Below the pieces are notes generated by a model, which did no database searches, was not told the origin of the DNA, and saw only the letters and a list, made by a program, of their open reading frames with translations. Both the position numbers and the translations under genes were made by a program. Below are positions 11,063-21,428 of a stretch of DNA of 64,000 nt, one piece after another. Source of the DNA: Actinobacillus suis ATCC 33415 (lineage in GTDB: Bacteria > Pseudomonadota > Gammaproteobacteria > Enterobacterales > Pasteurellaceae); NCBI RefSeq assembly GCF_000739435.1, contig NZ_CP009159.1, positions 124,001 to 188,000 of the forward strand, given 5' to 3'. Position 1 is the stretch's first letter, and each line of letters begins with the position of its first letter.

Positions 11063-11950
11063 ATGAAAACCAAAATTGCAGCATTTTTATCAAGTGTTTT
11101 ATTTGCATCGGTTGCTATGGCAGCTACGCCATCAAAAACAGAGCTAAGCCGTTTTGGTTGGCAAGATGTTACTTTCTCGCAAAAGATTGTTAATGAACTT
11201 TCAGAAAAACAAATTCGTACATTTAGCCAAACACTAGCAGGTACAAATAGCGCTGTAGTCGGTTATAAAATTCCGGCAAATCAAGGCACGGTGAAGATCA
11301 AAATCAGCAGCTTAGTGGTAGATAATAAACATATTTTTGTACCGAATGTTTTAGTTCTGGATGCGAATTTTAATGAATCGCTCATATACCCCGCTTCGCA
11401 ATTTAAAGTTGTGGAAGAACGAGGCTTTGAAGGCGGGCAAATTCAAGCGGAATTAAGTTTAACGCCGGCAACCGGACAAGATTTTATTTATGTACTAATC
11501 TACACCACTGAAAAAGAGCTTGCAGGGCAAACGACATTTACCCATCCGGTAAAATTATATGAAAAGGCAAAAGGTAACCAGCCGCCTGCAATTGCAGATT
11601 TACAAGTAAAACACACTAATTCAGGGCAAATTCAAATTAGTGTGGATGGTGTTCAGAGTACTCAATTTGTCGGTCTAGGTAATGTAGCTAATGGCGGAGC
11701 GTTATTTGAAGCGAAACCGACTGTTAGTCAAACGGTAGGAGCGGAAGTACAAGCGGTTAAAAATCCGCAAAAAAATGCAAAACCGAAAGCTGTAGAGAAA
11801 ACTACAGAACAATACTTTAATGAAGCGGTTACACAAGCATTAAAAAATAATGATATTAGTAAAGCAATGAATTTAGTAAACGAAGCGGAGCAACTAGGGC
11901 TTTCTTCACCGCGTCAAATCTTCTTAAAACAAGTTTCTGCTAAAAAATAG
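11063..11950 (+). CDS. malM: Periplasmic maltose-operon protein MalM
   Basis: Exported protein of 295 residues with a signal peptide (FASVAMA cleavage region). The LSRFGWQDVTFSQ opening and the length agree with MalM, encoded last in malK-lamB-malM of enteric bacteria. The molecular role of MalM is unsettled; it is periplasmic and co-regulated with maltose uptake. The C-terminal third is Lys/Glu-rich, followed by a short helical segment (EQYFNEAVTQALKNNDIS). Ribosome site AGAGAGGC before ATG 11063. A terminator follows at 11975. Confidence 0.85.
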   Translation: MKTKIAAFLSSVLFASVAMAATPSKTELSRFGWQDVTFSQKIVNELSEKQIRTFSQTLAGTNSAVVGYKIPANQGTVKIKISSLVVDNKHIFVPNVLVLDANFNESLIYPASQFKVVEERGFEGGQIQAELSLTPATGQDFIYVLIYTTEKELAGQTTFTHPVKLYEKAKGNQPPAIADLQVKHTNSGQIQISVDGVQSTQFVGLGNVANGGALFEAKPTVSQTVGAEVQAVKNPQKNAKPKAVEKTTEQYFNEAVTQALKNNDISKAMNLVNEAEQLGLSSPRQIFLKQVSAKK

Positions 11951-11974
11951 ATGTTTTTTATCTTTATCCTTTTG

Positions 11975-11992
11975 CCACTGAATTTTCAGTGG
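11975..11992 (+). terminator. Terminator of malK-lamB-malM
   Basis: Seven-bp perfect stem (11975-11981 with 11986-11992), 4-base loop, followed by a run of seven T. Lies 25 bases beyond malM. Confidence 0.85.
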
Positions 11993-12063
11993 TTTTTTTA
12001 TTTCCACTAACTAAATAAGGAGAAAATTGTTAGAATCTCCATATCGTATGTAATGGAGGAAAA

Positions 12064-14781
12064 ATGCAAGCAACATTTTCAAGATTGATTCCAACTAAGC
12101 TAATTTCTAGTAAAGTCAATCGAACCGTCAAAGAGACAGAAACCGTTGAACGAACATTACTCTTAAATGAATTAAATCGGGCGGAATTTTACCCGATGAC
12201 GCTGGTTATTGCACCGGCAGGTTATGGCAAAACAACGCTGGTTTGCCAATGGAAGGAAAAACAATTAGCGAAAAACCAGCGTATCGGTTGGTACTCACTT
12301 GATGAAAGTGACAACAAAACAGAACAATTCTCCGCATATTTTACCGCTGCACTTTCGCAAGCGACCGACCTCTCTTTTTCCGGAATTGTTTACCAAAATA
12401 ATTTGGTAGATTATTTCTCTCAGTTATTGATTCAGCTTTCTCAAGTGCGTAGCCATTTTTACTTAGTGATAGACGATTATCACCATATTGAAAATAGCGA
12501 AATTCACGATGCACTTCGTTTTTGGTTAAAGCATCAACCACAGACGATGAGCCTGATTGTCTTATCACGTTTAACTCCTCCACTAAGTATTACCAATTTA
12601 CGTATTCATGAGCAATTATTGGAAATTGATGTGCATCAGTTGGCATTCACACCGACCGAAACTCGCCAATTTTTAGCGTTAAAATTTAACGAGTCGCTGA
12701 CAGATGATGAGGTTTTCTCACTTTGCGATCGGGTTGAAGGCTGGGCAACAGCATTGCAATTAGTTAGTTTTGCTGTGAAGCAAAATCCTGAATTGTTACG
12801 TTCTCCGGAAAAATTATTTGCCAAGCTCAATCAACAACATATTGCCGATTATCTGAATGAAGAAGTATTCCATTACGTTGAGCCGGAAATTAAGTTATTT
12901 ATGCAACGCTGTGCGATTTTACGTTCGATGAATGAAAAATTGATACTCGCTTTAACCAAAGATGAAAACGGTGTGAAAAAGCTCGATGAATTAGAAAAAA
13001 TGGGGCTTTTTATTCAAAGGATATTGCACGACGATGGTGAAATTTGGTGGAAATTTCATCCGATTTTAGCATCTTATCTTGCGCAAAGTTGTCGTTTAGA
13101 ACTGCCTTGTGAATGGCAAGAGCTACATAAAATTGCAGCGATGATGTGGCTGAAATTAGGCTATGGATCCGAGGCGCTTTATCATGCGCAGATGTTGGAA
13201 GATTCTCAAACGCTTTATACCATTTTACAAGAACATGGTTGGTCGTTATTTCATCAAGGTCAGCTTAAGTTATTGGAAGACTGTTTGGCATTACTTTCAG
13301 CGCAGCAACTTTGGCAAGACTCAAACTTAGTGCTGTTAAAAGCGTGGCTTGCACAGAGCCAACATCGTCATCAAGAAGTGTCGGGCATTTTGCAAAAGTT
13401 TCAACCAAATCAACCGCTTGTTGCCGATTTACAAGCTCGTTTTGATGCACTAAAAGCACAGGTTGCGATTAATGAGGGCAATGATGAGCAAGCCTATAAT
13501 TTAGCAAAACAGGCGCTGGTTCATTTGTCGTCTGATTTTGGTTATGCACAAATTGTTGCAAATTCGATTATCGGAGAAGCGCAACATTGCCGGGGTTATT
13601 TGAAAGAAGGGTTGGCTCAAATGCAGAAAGTAGAAAAAATGGCATTGGAGCAAAGGGCCTATCATCAGTGGTTATGGTCGAAGCTGCAACAAGCGGAAAT
13701 TTTATCGGCACAGGGCTTTTGGCAGTCTGCCTATGATTTGCTAAAAGATACCACTTTACAAGCGCAGCATTTACACCAAATTCCGATGCATGAATTTCTA
13801 TTGCGTTTAAAAGGACAAATCTTGTGGGAATGGCATCATTTAGATCAAGCGGAAGCGATGGCGAATGCCGGTATTGAAGTCTTAGAAAAAGAGGGCGAGC
13901 AAGCGCATTGTTTGGCATTGTTGGCAAAGGTTTCGCTGACTAAAGGCGATTTAAATAATGCCGGACGTTTGATAGAACAATGTCGCAATTTAATTATTGC
14001 TCAGGCGGTGCATTGGGATTGGCGTTCAACTTTTGACGAAGTGCAAATGCTGTATTGGCAAATCAGTGATGATAAGTCGCATTTAGAAAGCTGGTTGACG
14101 CAAGTTAGTTTTCCGGAACAAGACAATAATCACTTTTTGCAACGTCAATGGCGTAATATCGCTCGTTGTTATTTGCTACAAGATAACTTTGAACAAGCGT
14201 TGAATATTTTGAATAGTCTGTTACAAACTTCTGCAACCTTTAATTTAATTAGCGATACGCAACGAGCGCTGATTTTGCGTAACCGAGTGTTTTATCGCCA
14301 AGGTAGAATGGATCTTGCACAAAAAGATTTGATTCGAGCGTTAAATCTAACCCAACAAACCAATTTTATCAGTGCTTTTGTGATTGAAGGCGATTTGATG
14401 GCACAGCAAATTCGCCAATTGCTACAAATCAATGTGTTGGATGAGCTTTCGACCCACAAAGCACAATTTATTTTACGGAGTATTAATCAGCACAATCGCC
14501 ATAAATTTGCGCATTTTGATGAGGAATTTGTCACTAACTTGTTGAGGAATCCACAAGTACCGGAGTTACTTAAAATTAGCCCGCTTACCGCGAGAGAATG
14601 GCAGGTGCTCGGTTTAATTTATTCAGGTTACAGTAACGAACAAATTTCACAGGAATTGGTGGTAGCGATAACTACGATTAAAACGCATATTCGTAATCTA
14701 TATCAAAAAATCGGTGTGGCGAATCGTAGTGAAGCGATTGAATATACACGCAGTTTATTGAGAATGATGGGGTATAGCTAA
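12064..14781 (+). CDS. malT: ATP- and maltotriose-dependent transcriptional activator MalT
   Basis: LuxR-type STAND activator of 905 residues that turns on the mal genes. The N-terminal nucleotide-binding domain has Walker A APAGYGKT at residues 50-57 and a VIDDYHHI Walker-B-like segment near 138. A long superhelical middle follows, and the C-terminal LuxR helix-turn-helix opens LTAREWQVLGLIYSGYS near residue 840 and includes ITTIKTHIRNLY. Length is the same as E. coli MalT (901). Ribosome site ATGGAGGAAAA before ATG 12064. It has its own 110-base upstream gap; I see no MalT box there. An uptake signal is embedded near 13408. Confidence 0.95.
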   Translation: MQATFSRLIPTKLISSKVNRTVKETETVERTLLLNELNRAEFYPMTLVIAPAGYGKTTLVCQWKEKQLAKNQRIGWYSLDESDNKTEQFSAYFTAALSQATDLSFSGIVYQNNLVDYFSQLLIQLSQVRSHFYLVIDDYHHIENSEIHDALRFWLKHQPQTMSLIVLSRLTPPLSITNLRIHEQLLEIDVHQLAFTPTETRQFLALKFNESLTDDEVFSLCDRVEGWATALQLVSFAVKQNPELLRSPEKLFAKLNQQHIADYLNEEVFHYVEPEIKLFMQRCAILRSMNEKLILALTKDENGVKKLDELEKMGLFIQRILHDDGEIWWKFHPILASYLAQSCRLELPCEWQELHKIAAMMWLKLGYGSEALYHAQMLEDSQTLYTILQEHGWSLFHQGQLKLLEDCLALLSAQQLWQDSNLVLLKAWLAQSQHRHQEVSGILQKFQPNQPLVADLQARFDALKAQVAINEGNDEQAYNLAKQALVHLSSDFGYAQIVANSIIGEAQHCRGYLKEGLAQMQKVEKMALEQRAYHQWLWSKLQQAEILSAQGFWQSAYDLLKDTTLQAQHLHQIPMHEFLLRLKGQILWEWHHLDQAEAMANAGIEVLEKEGEQAHCLALLAKVSLTKGDLNNAGRLIEQCRNLIIAQAVHWDWRSTFDEVQMLYWQISDDKSHLESWLTQVSFPEQDNNHFLQRQWRNIARCYLLQDNFEQALNILNSLLQTSATFNLISDTQRALILRNRVFYRQGRMDLAQKDLIRALNLTQQTNFISAFVIEGDLMAQQIRQLLQINVLDELSTHKAQFILRSINQHNRHKFAHFDEEFVTNLLRNPQVPELLKISPLTAREWQVLGLIYSGYSNEQISQELVVAITTIKTHIRNLYQKIGVANRSEAIEYTRSLLRMMGYS

Positions 14782-14805
14782 TTTAAAAAAATACTCCCAC
14801 TAGTG

Positions 14806-14836
14806 ATACCCCTCGCCCACAAGGGGCGAGGGGTAT
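14806..14836. terminator. Bidirectional terminator between malT and malP
   Basis: Perfect 13-bp GC-rich stem (14806-14818 with 14824-14836) with a 5-base loop between two converging genes. T-rich DNA follows on the plus strand. Confidence 0.85.
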
Positions 14837-14844
14837 TTCTTTCG

Positions 14845-17244
14845 TTATTTTTTCCAAATTCTGGTTTGGTAATCACGAATTGAGCGATCTGAGCTAAAGC
14901 TGCCGAGACGAGCGGTATTCAGAATCGTAGATTTTAACCAAGCGGTCTGATTTTGGTAACGTTTTGCAACTTCTTGTTGTGCTTCACGGTAGCTGGCAAA
15001 ATCGGCTAATACGCAGAAATAGTCTTTGTTTAGCAAATCATAAACCAATGGTTCGAAGATTTCTTGATTACCGCCGGCAAATGAGCCGTCCGCTAATGCA
15101 TCAATCGCTTTACGTAATACTTCGTCTTGTTCGTAGTATTCACGCGATACATAACCTTTCTCTCGTAATTCACGTACTGATTCAACTGTATGACCGAAAA
15201 TCACGACATTTTCCTCGCCGGCAAATTCGGCAATTTCCACATTCGCACCGTCAAGCGTACCTAAGGTAATCGCACCATTTAGAGCTAATTTCATATTACC
15301 GGTACCGGATGCTTCTTTACCTGCAAGGGAAATTTGTTCGGAAACATCTGCCGCCGGAATGATTTTTTCCGCCAGACTTACACTGTAATTAGGTAAAAAT
15401 GCCACTTGTAATTTACCTTGCATTTCCGGATCGTGATTGATGACGTGCGCCACATTATTAATCGCTTGAATAATTTGCTTCGCCATAAAATAACCCGGTG
15501 CGGCTTTGCCGGCAAAAATAAAGACGCGCGGCACAAATGGCATATCCGGATTGGCTTTCAGCTCTTGATAAGTGGCGATAATATTCAATAAATTGAGGTG
15601 CTGACGTTTATATTCATGGAAGCGTTTAATTTGTACGTCAAAGATCGCATTTTGATTCACTTGGATACCCAGTGTTTCCTCAATCACTTGTGCCAGCGCC
15701 TGTTTATTTTGTTGCTTAATCTCAGCGTAAGCGGTCTGAAATGCCGAATTTTCTGCAAGCGGTTCGATTTGACGTAACAGCTCTAAATTTTGTGTCCAGT
15801 CGCCTTCGATGTGTTGATCGAGTAATGCGCTTAATAACGGGTTAGCTTGACGGATCCAACGGCGTGGGGTGATACCGTTCGTCACATTGTGGAATCTGCC
15901 GTTAAATAATTTAGCATAAGCAGGAAATAAATCGCTAATCACTAAATCCGAGTGAATTTGTGCCACACCGTTAACCGCAAATGAACCGACCACGCAAAGG
16001 TTAGCCATACGCACACGATTATTGGCGATGATTGCCGTTTCGTCCCATACGTTGGCTAATTCATCTTCTGTAAAGCAAGCTTTGACTTGTTGGTAAAGCT
16101 CAAGATTAATGCGTTCAATGATGATCAAATGACGAGGCAATAATTTAGCAACAAGGTTTTGCTCCCATTGTTCTAGCGCTTCCGGTAACAGGGTGTGGTT
16201 GGTATAAGCGAATACTTTTGAACAGATTGCCCACGCTTTTTCCCAACTGTAACCGTATTGGTCGAGTAATAAACGCATTAACTCAGGAATCGCAATTGCG
16301 GGGTGGGTGTCATTTAATTGAATCACTTCAAATTCCGCTAATTGGTCGAGAGTTCTGCCTTTAGCTAAGTGATTTTTGATAATATCCGCTACCGAACAAG
16401 CACAATGGAAATATTGTTGCATTAAGCGTAATTCTTTACCGTTTTGATGGTTATCGTTCGGGTAAAGCACTTTGGTAATTTTTGACGCATCAATTACCAT
16501 TGATTCCGAATCTAAATAATCGCCGTCATTGAATTTGGCTAAATCAAAAGCGGTTTCACTACAGCCTTGCCATAAGCGTAACGGTTGTTGTACGCCTTTA
16601 TAACCGACTACCGGTAAATCAAACGCTTCACCGTAAATTGTCCATGCCGGTTGCCATTCGTATTTATCGCCGGCAATATGACGAACTTCACCGGCAAAGC
16701 CGACTGGTTGGCGGAAATCCGCACGATGTGACTGTAAAGGGAAGAAATCACGTCCCCACGCATCGCCTTCTTCATGTTGTCTACCCGCCCAATCAAAGCT
16801 TTGTTTGAATAAGCCGTATTGATAATGTAAACCGTAGCCTACTGCCGGTTGAGCAAGGCTTGCCATTGAGTCTAAATAGCAGGCGGCTAAGCGTCCTAAG
16901 CCGCCGTTACCAAATGCAGGATCGGTTTCTTGTTCTAAAATATCGACTAACGTTTTGCCGTATTTCGCCACTTCATCTACCACATATTGATATACGCCGA
17001 GATTCTGTAAGTTATTACCGAGTAAACGCCCAACTAAGAATTCCATTGAAAGGTAATTGACTTTGCGAGTATCAACAAGCGGTGCGTTTTTCGGGAAAAA
17101 TTGCAAAGCGGCTTGGTGCGCGACTTGTGCCACCAGCTGATACCATTGTTGATCGGATAATTGAGTTGGATTTAAAGAACGTTCTTCGCAGTAAGCTTGT
17201 AAACTACGTTCGAATAATGCTGAAAATTGTGCCGTGAGCGCCAT
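14845..17244 (-). CDS. malP: Maltodextrin/glycogen phosphorylase
   Basis: Cytoplasmic GT35 enzyme of 799 residues that releases glucose-1-phosphate from alpha-1,4-glucans. The pyridoxal-phosphate lysine lies in EASGTGNMKLALNGA. Other hallmark stretches are VNYLSMEFLVGRLL near the N terminus, GNGGLGRLAACYLDS and IQLNDTHPAIAIPEL. I chose ATG 17244, after GGAG, over 17289. Its length (E. coli MalP 797) and place beside malT favour a maltodextrin role, but glgP is an equally valid family name. It does not share an operon with malQ, unlike E. coli. Confidence 0.9.
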   Translation of the reverse strand: MALTAQFSALFERSLQAYCEERSLNPTQLSDQQWYQLVAQVAHQAALQFFPKNAPLVDTRKVNYLSMEFLVGRLLGNNLQNLGVYQYVVDEVAKYGKTLVDILEQETDPAFGNGGLGRLAACYLDSMASLAQPAVGYGLHYQYGLFKQSFDWAGRQHEEGDAWGRDFFPLQSHRADFRQPVGFAGEVRHIAGDKYEWQPAWTIYGEAFDLPVVGYKGVQQPLRLWQGCSETAFDLAKFNDGDYLDSESMVIDASKITKVLYPNDNHQNGKELRLMQQYFHCACSVADIIKNHLAKGRTLDQLAEFEVIQLNDTHPAIAIPELMRLLLDQYGYSWEKAWAICSKVFAYTNHTLLPEALEQWEQNLVAKLLPRHLIIIERINLELYQQVKACFTEDELANVWDETAIIANNRVRMANLCVVGSFAVNGVAQIHSDLVISDLFPAYAKLFNGRFHNVTNGITPRRWIRQANPLLSALLDQHIEGDWTQNLELLRQIEPLAENSAFQTAYAEIKQQNKQALAQVIEETLGIQVNQNAIFDVQIKRFHEYKRQHLNLLNIIATYQELKANPDMPFVPRVFIFAGKAAPGYFMAKQIIQAINNVAHVINHDPEMQGKLQVAFLPNYSVSLAEKIIPAADVSEQISLAGKEASGTGNMKLALNGAITLGTLDGANVEIAEFAGEENVVIFGHTVESVRELREKGYVSREYYEQDEVLRKAIDALADGSFAGGNQEIFEPLVYDLLNKDYFCVLADFASYREAQQEVAKRYQNQTAWLKSTILNTARLGSFSSDRSIRDYQTRIWKK

Positions 17245-17306
17245 ACATTTTCTCCAGAATGAAAGTAAGAAATTTTTCGCTATTATCAAAAAGCCACTAA
17301 ATAAAA

Positions 17307-17341
17307 AAATCCTCCCCGCTAAAATTAGTCAGGGAGGATTT
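17307..17341 (-). terminator. Terminator of the small gene at 17352-17549
   Basis: Ten-bp perfect stem (17307-17316 with 17332-17341) followed on the minus strand by a run of T. It separates the yajQ-side transcript from malP. Confidence 0.75.
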
Positions 17342-17351
17342 AGTAGTAGGA

Positions 17352-17549
17352 CTAGCTTGAGTGCTGTTCTGTCGCGTTTTTATCTTGTGATTTTGTTGAT
17401 TTCGGTTCTTTTTCCGGATCGAATTTCACCACCGGCACGCAGCCACGGCAAGCACCTTGGTTTACACCGAGTTCTTCACAAAATTTATCGTATTTCGCCA
17501 GCATTTTTTTGAACCAGCTTTGTGATGTATCTGACGATTTACCAGACAT
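17352..17549 (-). CDS. Small conserved cytoplasmic protein, function unknown
   Basis: A 65-residue protein with a clear ribosome site (TGAGGTGA) before ATG 17549. Its core WFKKMLAKYDKFCEELGV is followed by three cysteines in QGACRGCVPVVKFDPE, and a Lys/Ser-rich tail. From memory this resembles the small family listed as DUF5363 in Pasteurellaceae and Vibrio, but I cannot confirm the number. No signal peptide or membrane segment. It lies downstream of yajQ in the same direction with a 48-base gap and has its own terminator. The CxxC could bind metal or be redox-active; this is speculation. Confidence 0.65.
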   Translation of the reverse strand: MSGKSSDTSQSWFKKMLAKYDKFCEELGVNQGACRGCVPVVKFDPEKEPKSTKSQDKNATEQHSS

Positions 17550-17597
17550 AGTTCACCTCATCAAATTTGCAAAAAAATTGCAAAATTTAACCGCTTG

Positions 17598-18092
<495 letters not shown>

Positions 18093-18138
18093 TTATTCCT
18101 CATTATTGAAAACTACGGCTAACACAGCTTGCATTAGC

Positions 18139-19008
18139 TTAGTTGGATGATACATAGAGATTTTTCGCATTAAGCAGCACGCACAATGCGCTCAAGTCGC
18201 CAAAGTTTATCACAAATTTCGCCTGTTCTTGAACTTTTGGTTTAGCGTGCAGCGCAACCCCGAGGGTAGCGGTTTTGATCATCGGTAAATCATTGGCGCC
18301 ATCACCAATCGCTACCCACTGAGTTTGTGGAATATTAAATTGTTCGCCCAACTTGGTTAAAGTTTCCGCTTTATATTGTGCATCCACCACTTTACCCAGC
18401 ACGACACCGGTTAACTCGCCGTCAATAATTTCTAACTGATTCGAAACTGCATAATCCAACTGATATTTCTCTTTTAAATAATCAGCGAAATAGTCAAAAC
18501 CGCCCGAGGCAATTGCAAGTTTCCAGCCGTATGCTTTTAGCTCGCTGACCATTTGTTCAAAGCCGTCCATCAGCGGTAGCTTTTCTCGTACGGTTTGCAA
18601 AATACTTTCCGGTGCATTTTCCAGCGTACCAACTCGTTTACGTAAACTTTGCTCAAAATCCAGTTCTCCACGCATCGCACTTGCGGTAATTGCTGAGACG
18701 ATTTCACCGGAACCCGCGAGCTTGGCAATCTCATCAATACATTCGATTTTAATTGCGGTGGAATCCATATCCATAACCAATAAGCCGGCTTCCGCAAGAT
18801 TCGGCACAATCGCTAAATCCGCCACATCTGCTGCTACTTGGCTTGCCGCTTCACGTAACTCGCAAGCGGTCAAATTTGTTTCAAAAAATGCAAGGCTATA
18901 GCCTAAATAGACCGCTTGTTTTAACAATTTTGCATCGGTTTGTAGTGAGAATTGCTGAATTTGCTGTTCGCTTAGTTGCTTGGCAAAGATAAAAATGGTG
19001 TTTGGCAT
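18139..19008 (-). CDS. serB: Phosphoserine phosphatase
   Basis: HAD-family enzyme of 289 residues catalysing the last step of serine synthesis. The nucleophile motif is VMDMDSTAIKIECIDEIA, with the first Asp as nucleophile. IASGGFDYFADYL supplies motif II and AIGDGANDLPMI motif IV. The N-terminal 70 residues form a small domain as in E. coli SerB. Divergent from the ytjB-like gene, the same pairing as in E. coli. Ribosome site AGAGAA before ATG 19008. An uptake signal (18911-18919) lies in the coding sequence. Confidence 0.93.
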   Translation of the reverse strand: MPNTIFIFAKQLSEQQIQQFSLQTDAKLLKQAVYLGYSLAFFETNLTACELREAASQVAADVADLAIVPNLAEAGLLVMDMDSTAIKIECIDEIAKLAGSGEIVSAITASAMRGELDFEQSLRKRVGTLENAPESILQTVREKLPLMDGFEQMVSELKAYGWKLAIASGGFDYFADYLKEKYQLDYAVSNQLEIIDGELTGVVLGKVVDAQYKAETLTKLGEQFNIPQTQWVAIGDGANDLPMIKTATLGVALHAKPKVQEQAKFVINFGDLSALCVLLNAKNLYVSSN

Positions 19009-19099
19009 AGTGTTCTCTTTTTAATAGACATTTTGGAATTGTGCATAGATAATGCGTATTTGAATTATCTATTATCGACTATTTATTAGCAATTAATCT

Positions 19100-19777
19100 A
19101 TGTATTTACCCCGTGAAAAACTCGTGAAAATCGGTTTACTTGCCGGAATTAGCGCATTATGTGTAATGGTTGTGAGTGTGATTTTAAGCGGCGTTAACCA
19201 GTTTAAATTAGGTTCACAACTGGCGAGTGTTAATCAAGTTTCCAACCTTTCGCATTTATTAGTGCGTCAACAAGCGAATTTGTTTTCGTTGATGTTAGTG
19301 AAAAATGTAAAAAACGAAGATTTGATCGAAGCATTAGACACGTTTTCGAAAGAAGATTTTGTAATTGATGCCAGTTTGTATTCACCGTCAGGCACTTTGA
19401 TTGCCCAAAGCCATAATGCTTTAGAATTTAAATCGTTACTTAAGCAAGACAAGACGGAAGAGAATGCTCAGCAACTAGCAACCCAACAAATCGTAGAGCC
19501 GATTTTTTCTCAGCAAGATTTAGTCGGTTTTTTGCGTGTGACATTTGATGCGGAATATGGGCAAACGACCAAAAGTAAAGTGGAGCGCATTTTCCATCAG
19601 CTATATGGCCAACTGATTATTTTAGTCTTGGCAGGCATCTTGCTTGCAAGTAGTTACCATTATTTCTTCCGTCGTAAAAGCGTGGTGATTCATTCATCGG
19701 TTAAGCTGCCGACAACCACGACTAAGACTCAAACCCAACGTTTTCATTCACGTCGCCGTACATTTAGACGTAAGTAA
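19100..19777 (+). CDS. ytjB: YtjB/Smp-family membrane protein
   Basis: Inner-membrane protein of 225 residues with two hydrophobic helices (about residues 10-30 and 170-188) enclosing a periplasmic domain of some 135 residues, and an Arg/Lys-rich cytoplasmic tail (HSRRRTFRRK). This topology and the position divergent from serB match YtjB (also called Smp), annotated in Pfam as a haemolysin-like virulence factor. AhpA of H. influenzae belongs to this group. The function is not established. The start has no strong ribosome site. Confidence 0.75.
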   Translation: MYLPREKLVKIGLLAGISALCVMVVSVILSGVNQFKLGSQLASVNQVSNLSHLLVRQQANLFSLMLVKNVKNEDLIEALDTFSKEDFVIDASLYSPSGTLIAQSHNALEFKSLLKQDKTEENAQQLATQQIVEPIFSQQDLVGFLRVTFDAEYGQTTKSKVERIFHQLYGQLIILVLAGILLASSYHYFFRRKSVVIHSSVKLPTTTTKTQTQRFHSRRRTFRRK

Positions 19778-19853
19778 TCGCTTGGAAATGATTGTAATTT
19801 AGGCTGATGAGAGTATAATAAACCCCGTTTTTTTATTTATATCCAAACCCTAA

Positions 19854-20087
<234 letters not shown>

Positions 20088-20097
20088 TTGAAAGCTT

Positions 20098-20143
20098 AAA
20101 ACAAAAAACGGAAGTTGAGAAATCAGCTTCCGTTTTTTGTTTT
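20098..20143 (+). terminator. Terminator of infA
   Basis: A 17-bp perfect inverted repeat (20098-20114 with 20127-20143); the GC-rich core is flanked by A- and T-runs. This is a classic intrinsic terminator that may also work leftward. Confidence 0.85.
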
Positions 20144-20204
20144 ATCCCGTTTGGCTTGAGGTTGTTTTATTGACTTTGAGTAATATTATTCTTCCAAGCC
20201 AAAT

Positions 20205-20233
20205 ATCCGTGTTCTCAGTGCATTCCGTGGTTT
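20205..20233. repeat. Intergenic repeat copy with CCGTGGTTT end
   Basis: Two CCGTG motifs separated by a TTCTCAGTGCATT spacer, ending CCGTGGTTTA just beyond the HI0933-like gene. It resembles the right end of copies at 21851-21869, 41072-41099 and 45110-45131. Confidence 0.5.
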
Positions 20234-20240
20234 ATAAATA

Positions 20241-21428
20241 CTATTTTTCAATAATCGCTTCCGCACAAGCAAAAGCGGACGACCACGCCCATTGGAAATT
20301 ATAGCCGCCGAGCCAGCCGGTCACATCCAACACTTCACCGATAAAATAAAGACCTTCGGTATGTTTCGCTTGCATTGTTTTTGACGAAATAAAATCAGTA
20401 TCTACGCCACCCATTGTGACCTCGGCGGTGCGATAACCTTCCGTTCCGTTGGGTAAAAATTGCCAATGGTGAATCAGTTGATCTAACTGAGCTAATTCCG
20501 TTTTGCTTAACTGAGCAATCACATTATCTTTGAAATCACCTTGTTCCAGCCAAAGCTCGACTAATTTTTTCGGTAAGTAACGACTTAATACGGTTTTTAG
20601 CTGTAATTTCGGCGAAGATTGACGCAATTCGGTTAAGATTGTTGAAATGTCATCAGAGGGTAACAAATCAATTTCCACCGTTTCACCCAAGTCCCAATAA
20701 TTAGAAATTTGCAAAATTGCCGGGCCGGATAAACCTCGATGAGTAAACAACATTTGATTACTAAAACTTTGCTGCCCACAAGTGGCGCGAATCGGTAACG
20801 CAATGCCGGAAAGTGTCGCAAAATGTTTGTCCGAGTCTTTCCAAGTAAAAGGCACAAGGCTTGCTCGTGGCGGAATCACCGGAATATTGAATTGCTCGGC
20901 AATTTTATAACCGAATGGGCTAGCGCCTAACGCTGGCATAGATAAGCCGCCGGTGGCGATGACTAAATGCTCGGTTTCAAAGGTTTCACTAGCGGTCTGA
21001 ATTTGGAAATTTTTTGCAAATTTTTCGACAGAAATGACCGCTTGTCGTAAAAAGATTTCCACTTTGCCTTTGTCACATTCCGCTTGCAGTAAATCGACAA
21101 TTTGCTGCGAGCTTTCGTCACAGAATAATTGTCCTAATTCTTTTTCGTGGTAGCCGATTCCGTATTGTGCGACTAAAGCGATAAAGTCCCAATTGGTATA
21201 ACGAGCCAGCGCCGATTTTACAAAGTGTTTATTTTGGCTGAGGTAATGATTCGCCGTAACCTCTAAATTAGTAAAGTTACAAAAACCACCGCCGGACATT
21301 AAAATTTTACGTCCGATCTTTTTACCCGGGTCTAAAACGGCGACTCGTTTGCCGGCTTGTCCAAGTTGTGCGGCGCAAAATAAACCGGATGCGCCGGCGC
21401 CAATGATAACGACATCAAAATGTTGCAT
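20241..21428 (-). CDS. HI0933-like FAD-dependent oxidoreductase (YhiN family)
   Basis: Flavoprotein of 395 residues. The N-terminal dinucleotide-binding motif is VVIIGAGASGLFCAAQLG, followed by GGGFCNFTN and a C-terminal GEVLDVTGWLGGYNFQWA segment that closes the FAD site. This is the HI0933/YhiN family; its reaction is unknown. The start ATG 21428 overlaps the stop of the upstream DsrE-like gene by one base (TAATG), so translation is likely coupled. A longer start at 21464 would overlap that gene by 37 bases and is less likely. Confidence 0.88.
   Translation of the reverse strand: MQHFDVVIIGAGASGLFCAAQLGQAGKRVAVLDPGKKIGRKILMSGGGFCNFTNLEVTANHYLSQNKHFVKSALARYTNWDFIALVAQYGIGYHEKELGQLFCDESSQQIVDLLQAECDKGKVEIFLRQAVISVEKFAKNFQIQTASETFETEHLVIATGGLSMPALGASPFGYKIAEQFNIPVIPPRASLVPFTWKDSDKHFATLSGIALPIRATCGQQSFSNQMLFTHRGLSGPAILQISNYWDLGETVEIDLLPSDDISTILTELRQSSPKLQLKTVLSRYLPKKLVELWLEQGDFKDNVIAQLSKTELAQLDQLIHHWQFLPNGTEGYRTAEVTMGGVDTDFISSKTMQAKHTEGLYFIGEVLDVTGWLGGYNFQWAWSSAFACAEAIIEK

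Noticed and set aside
17352..17549. Small protein as a truncated gene
   Set aside because: It has its own ribosome site, conserved-looking core and terminator, so it is probably complete.
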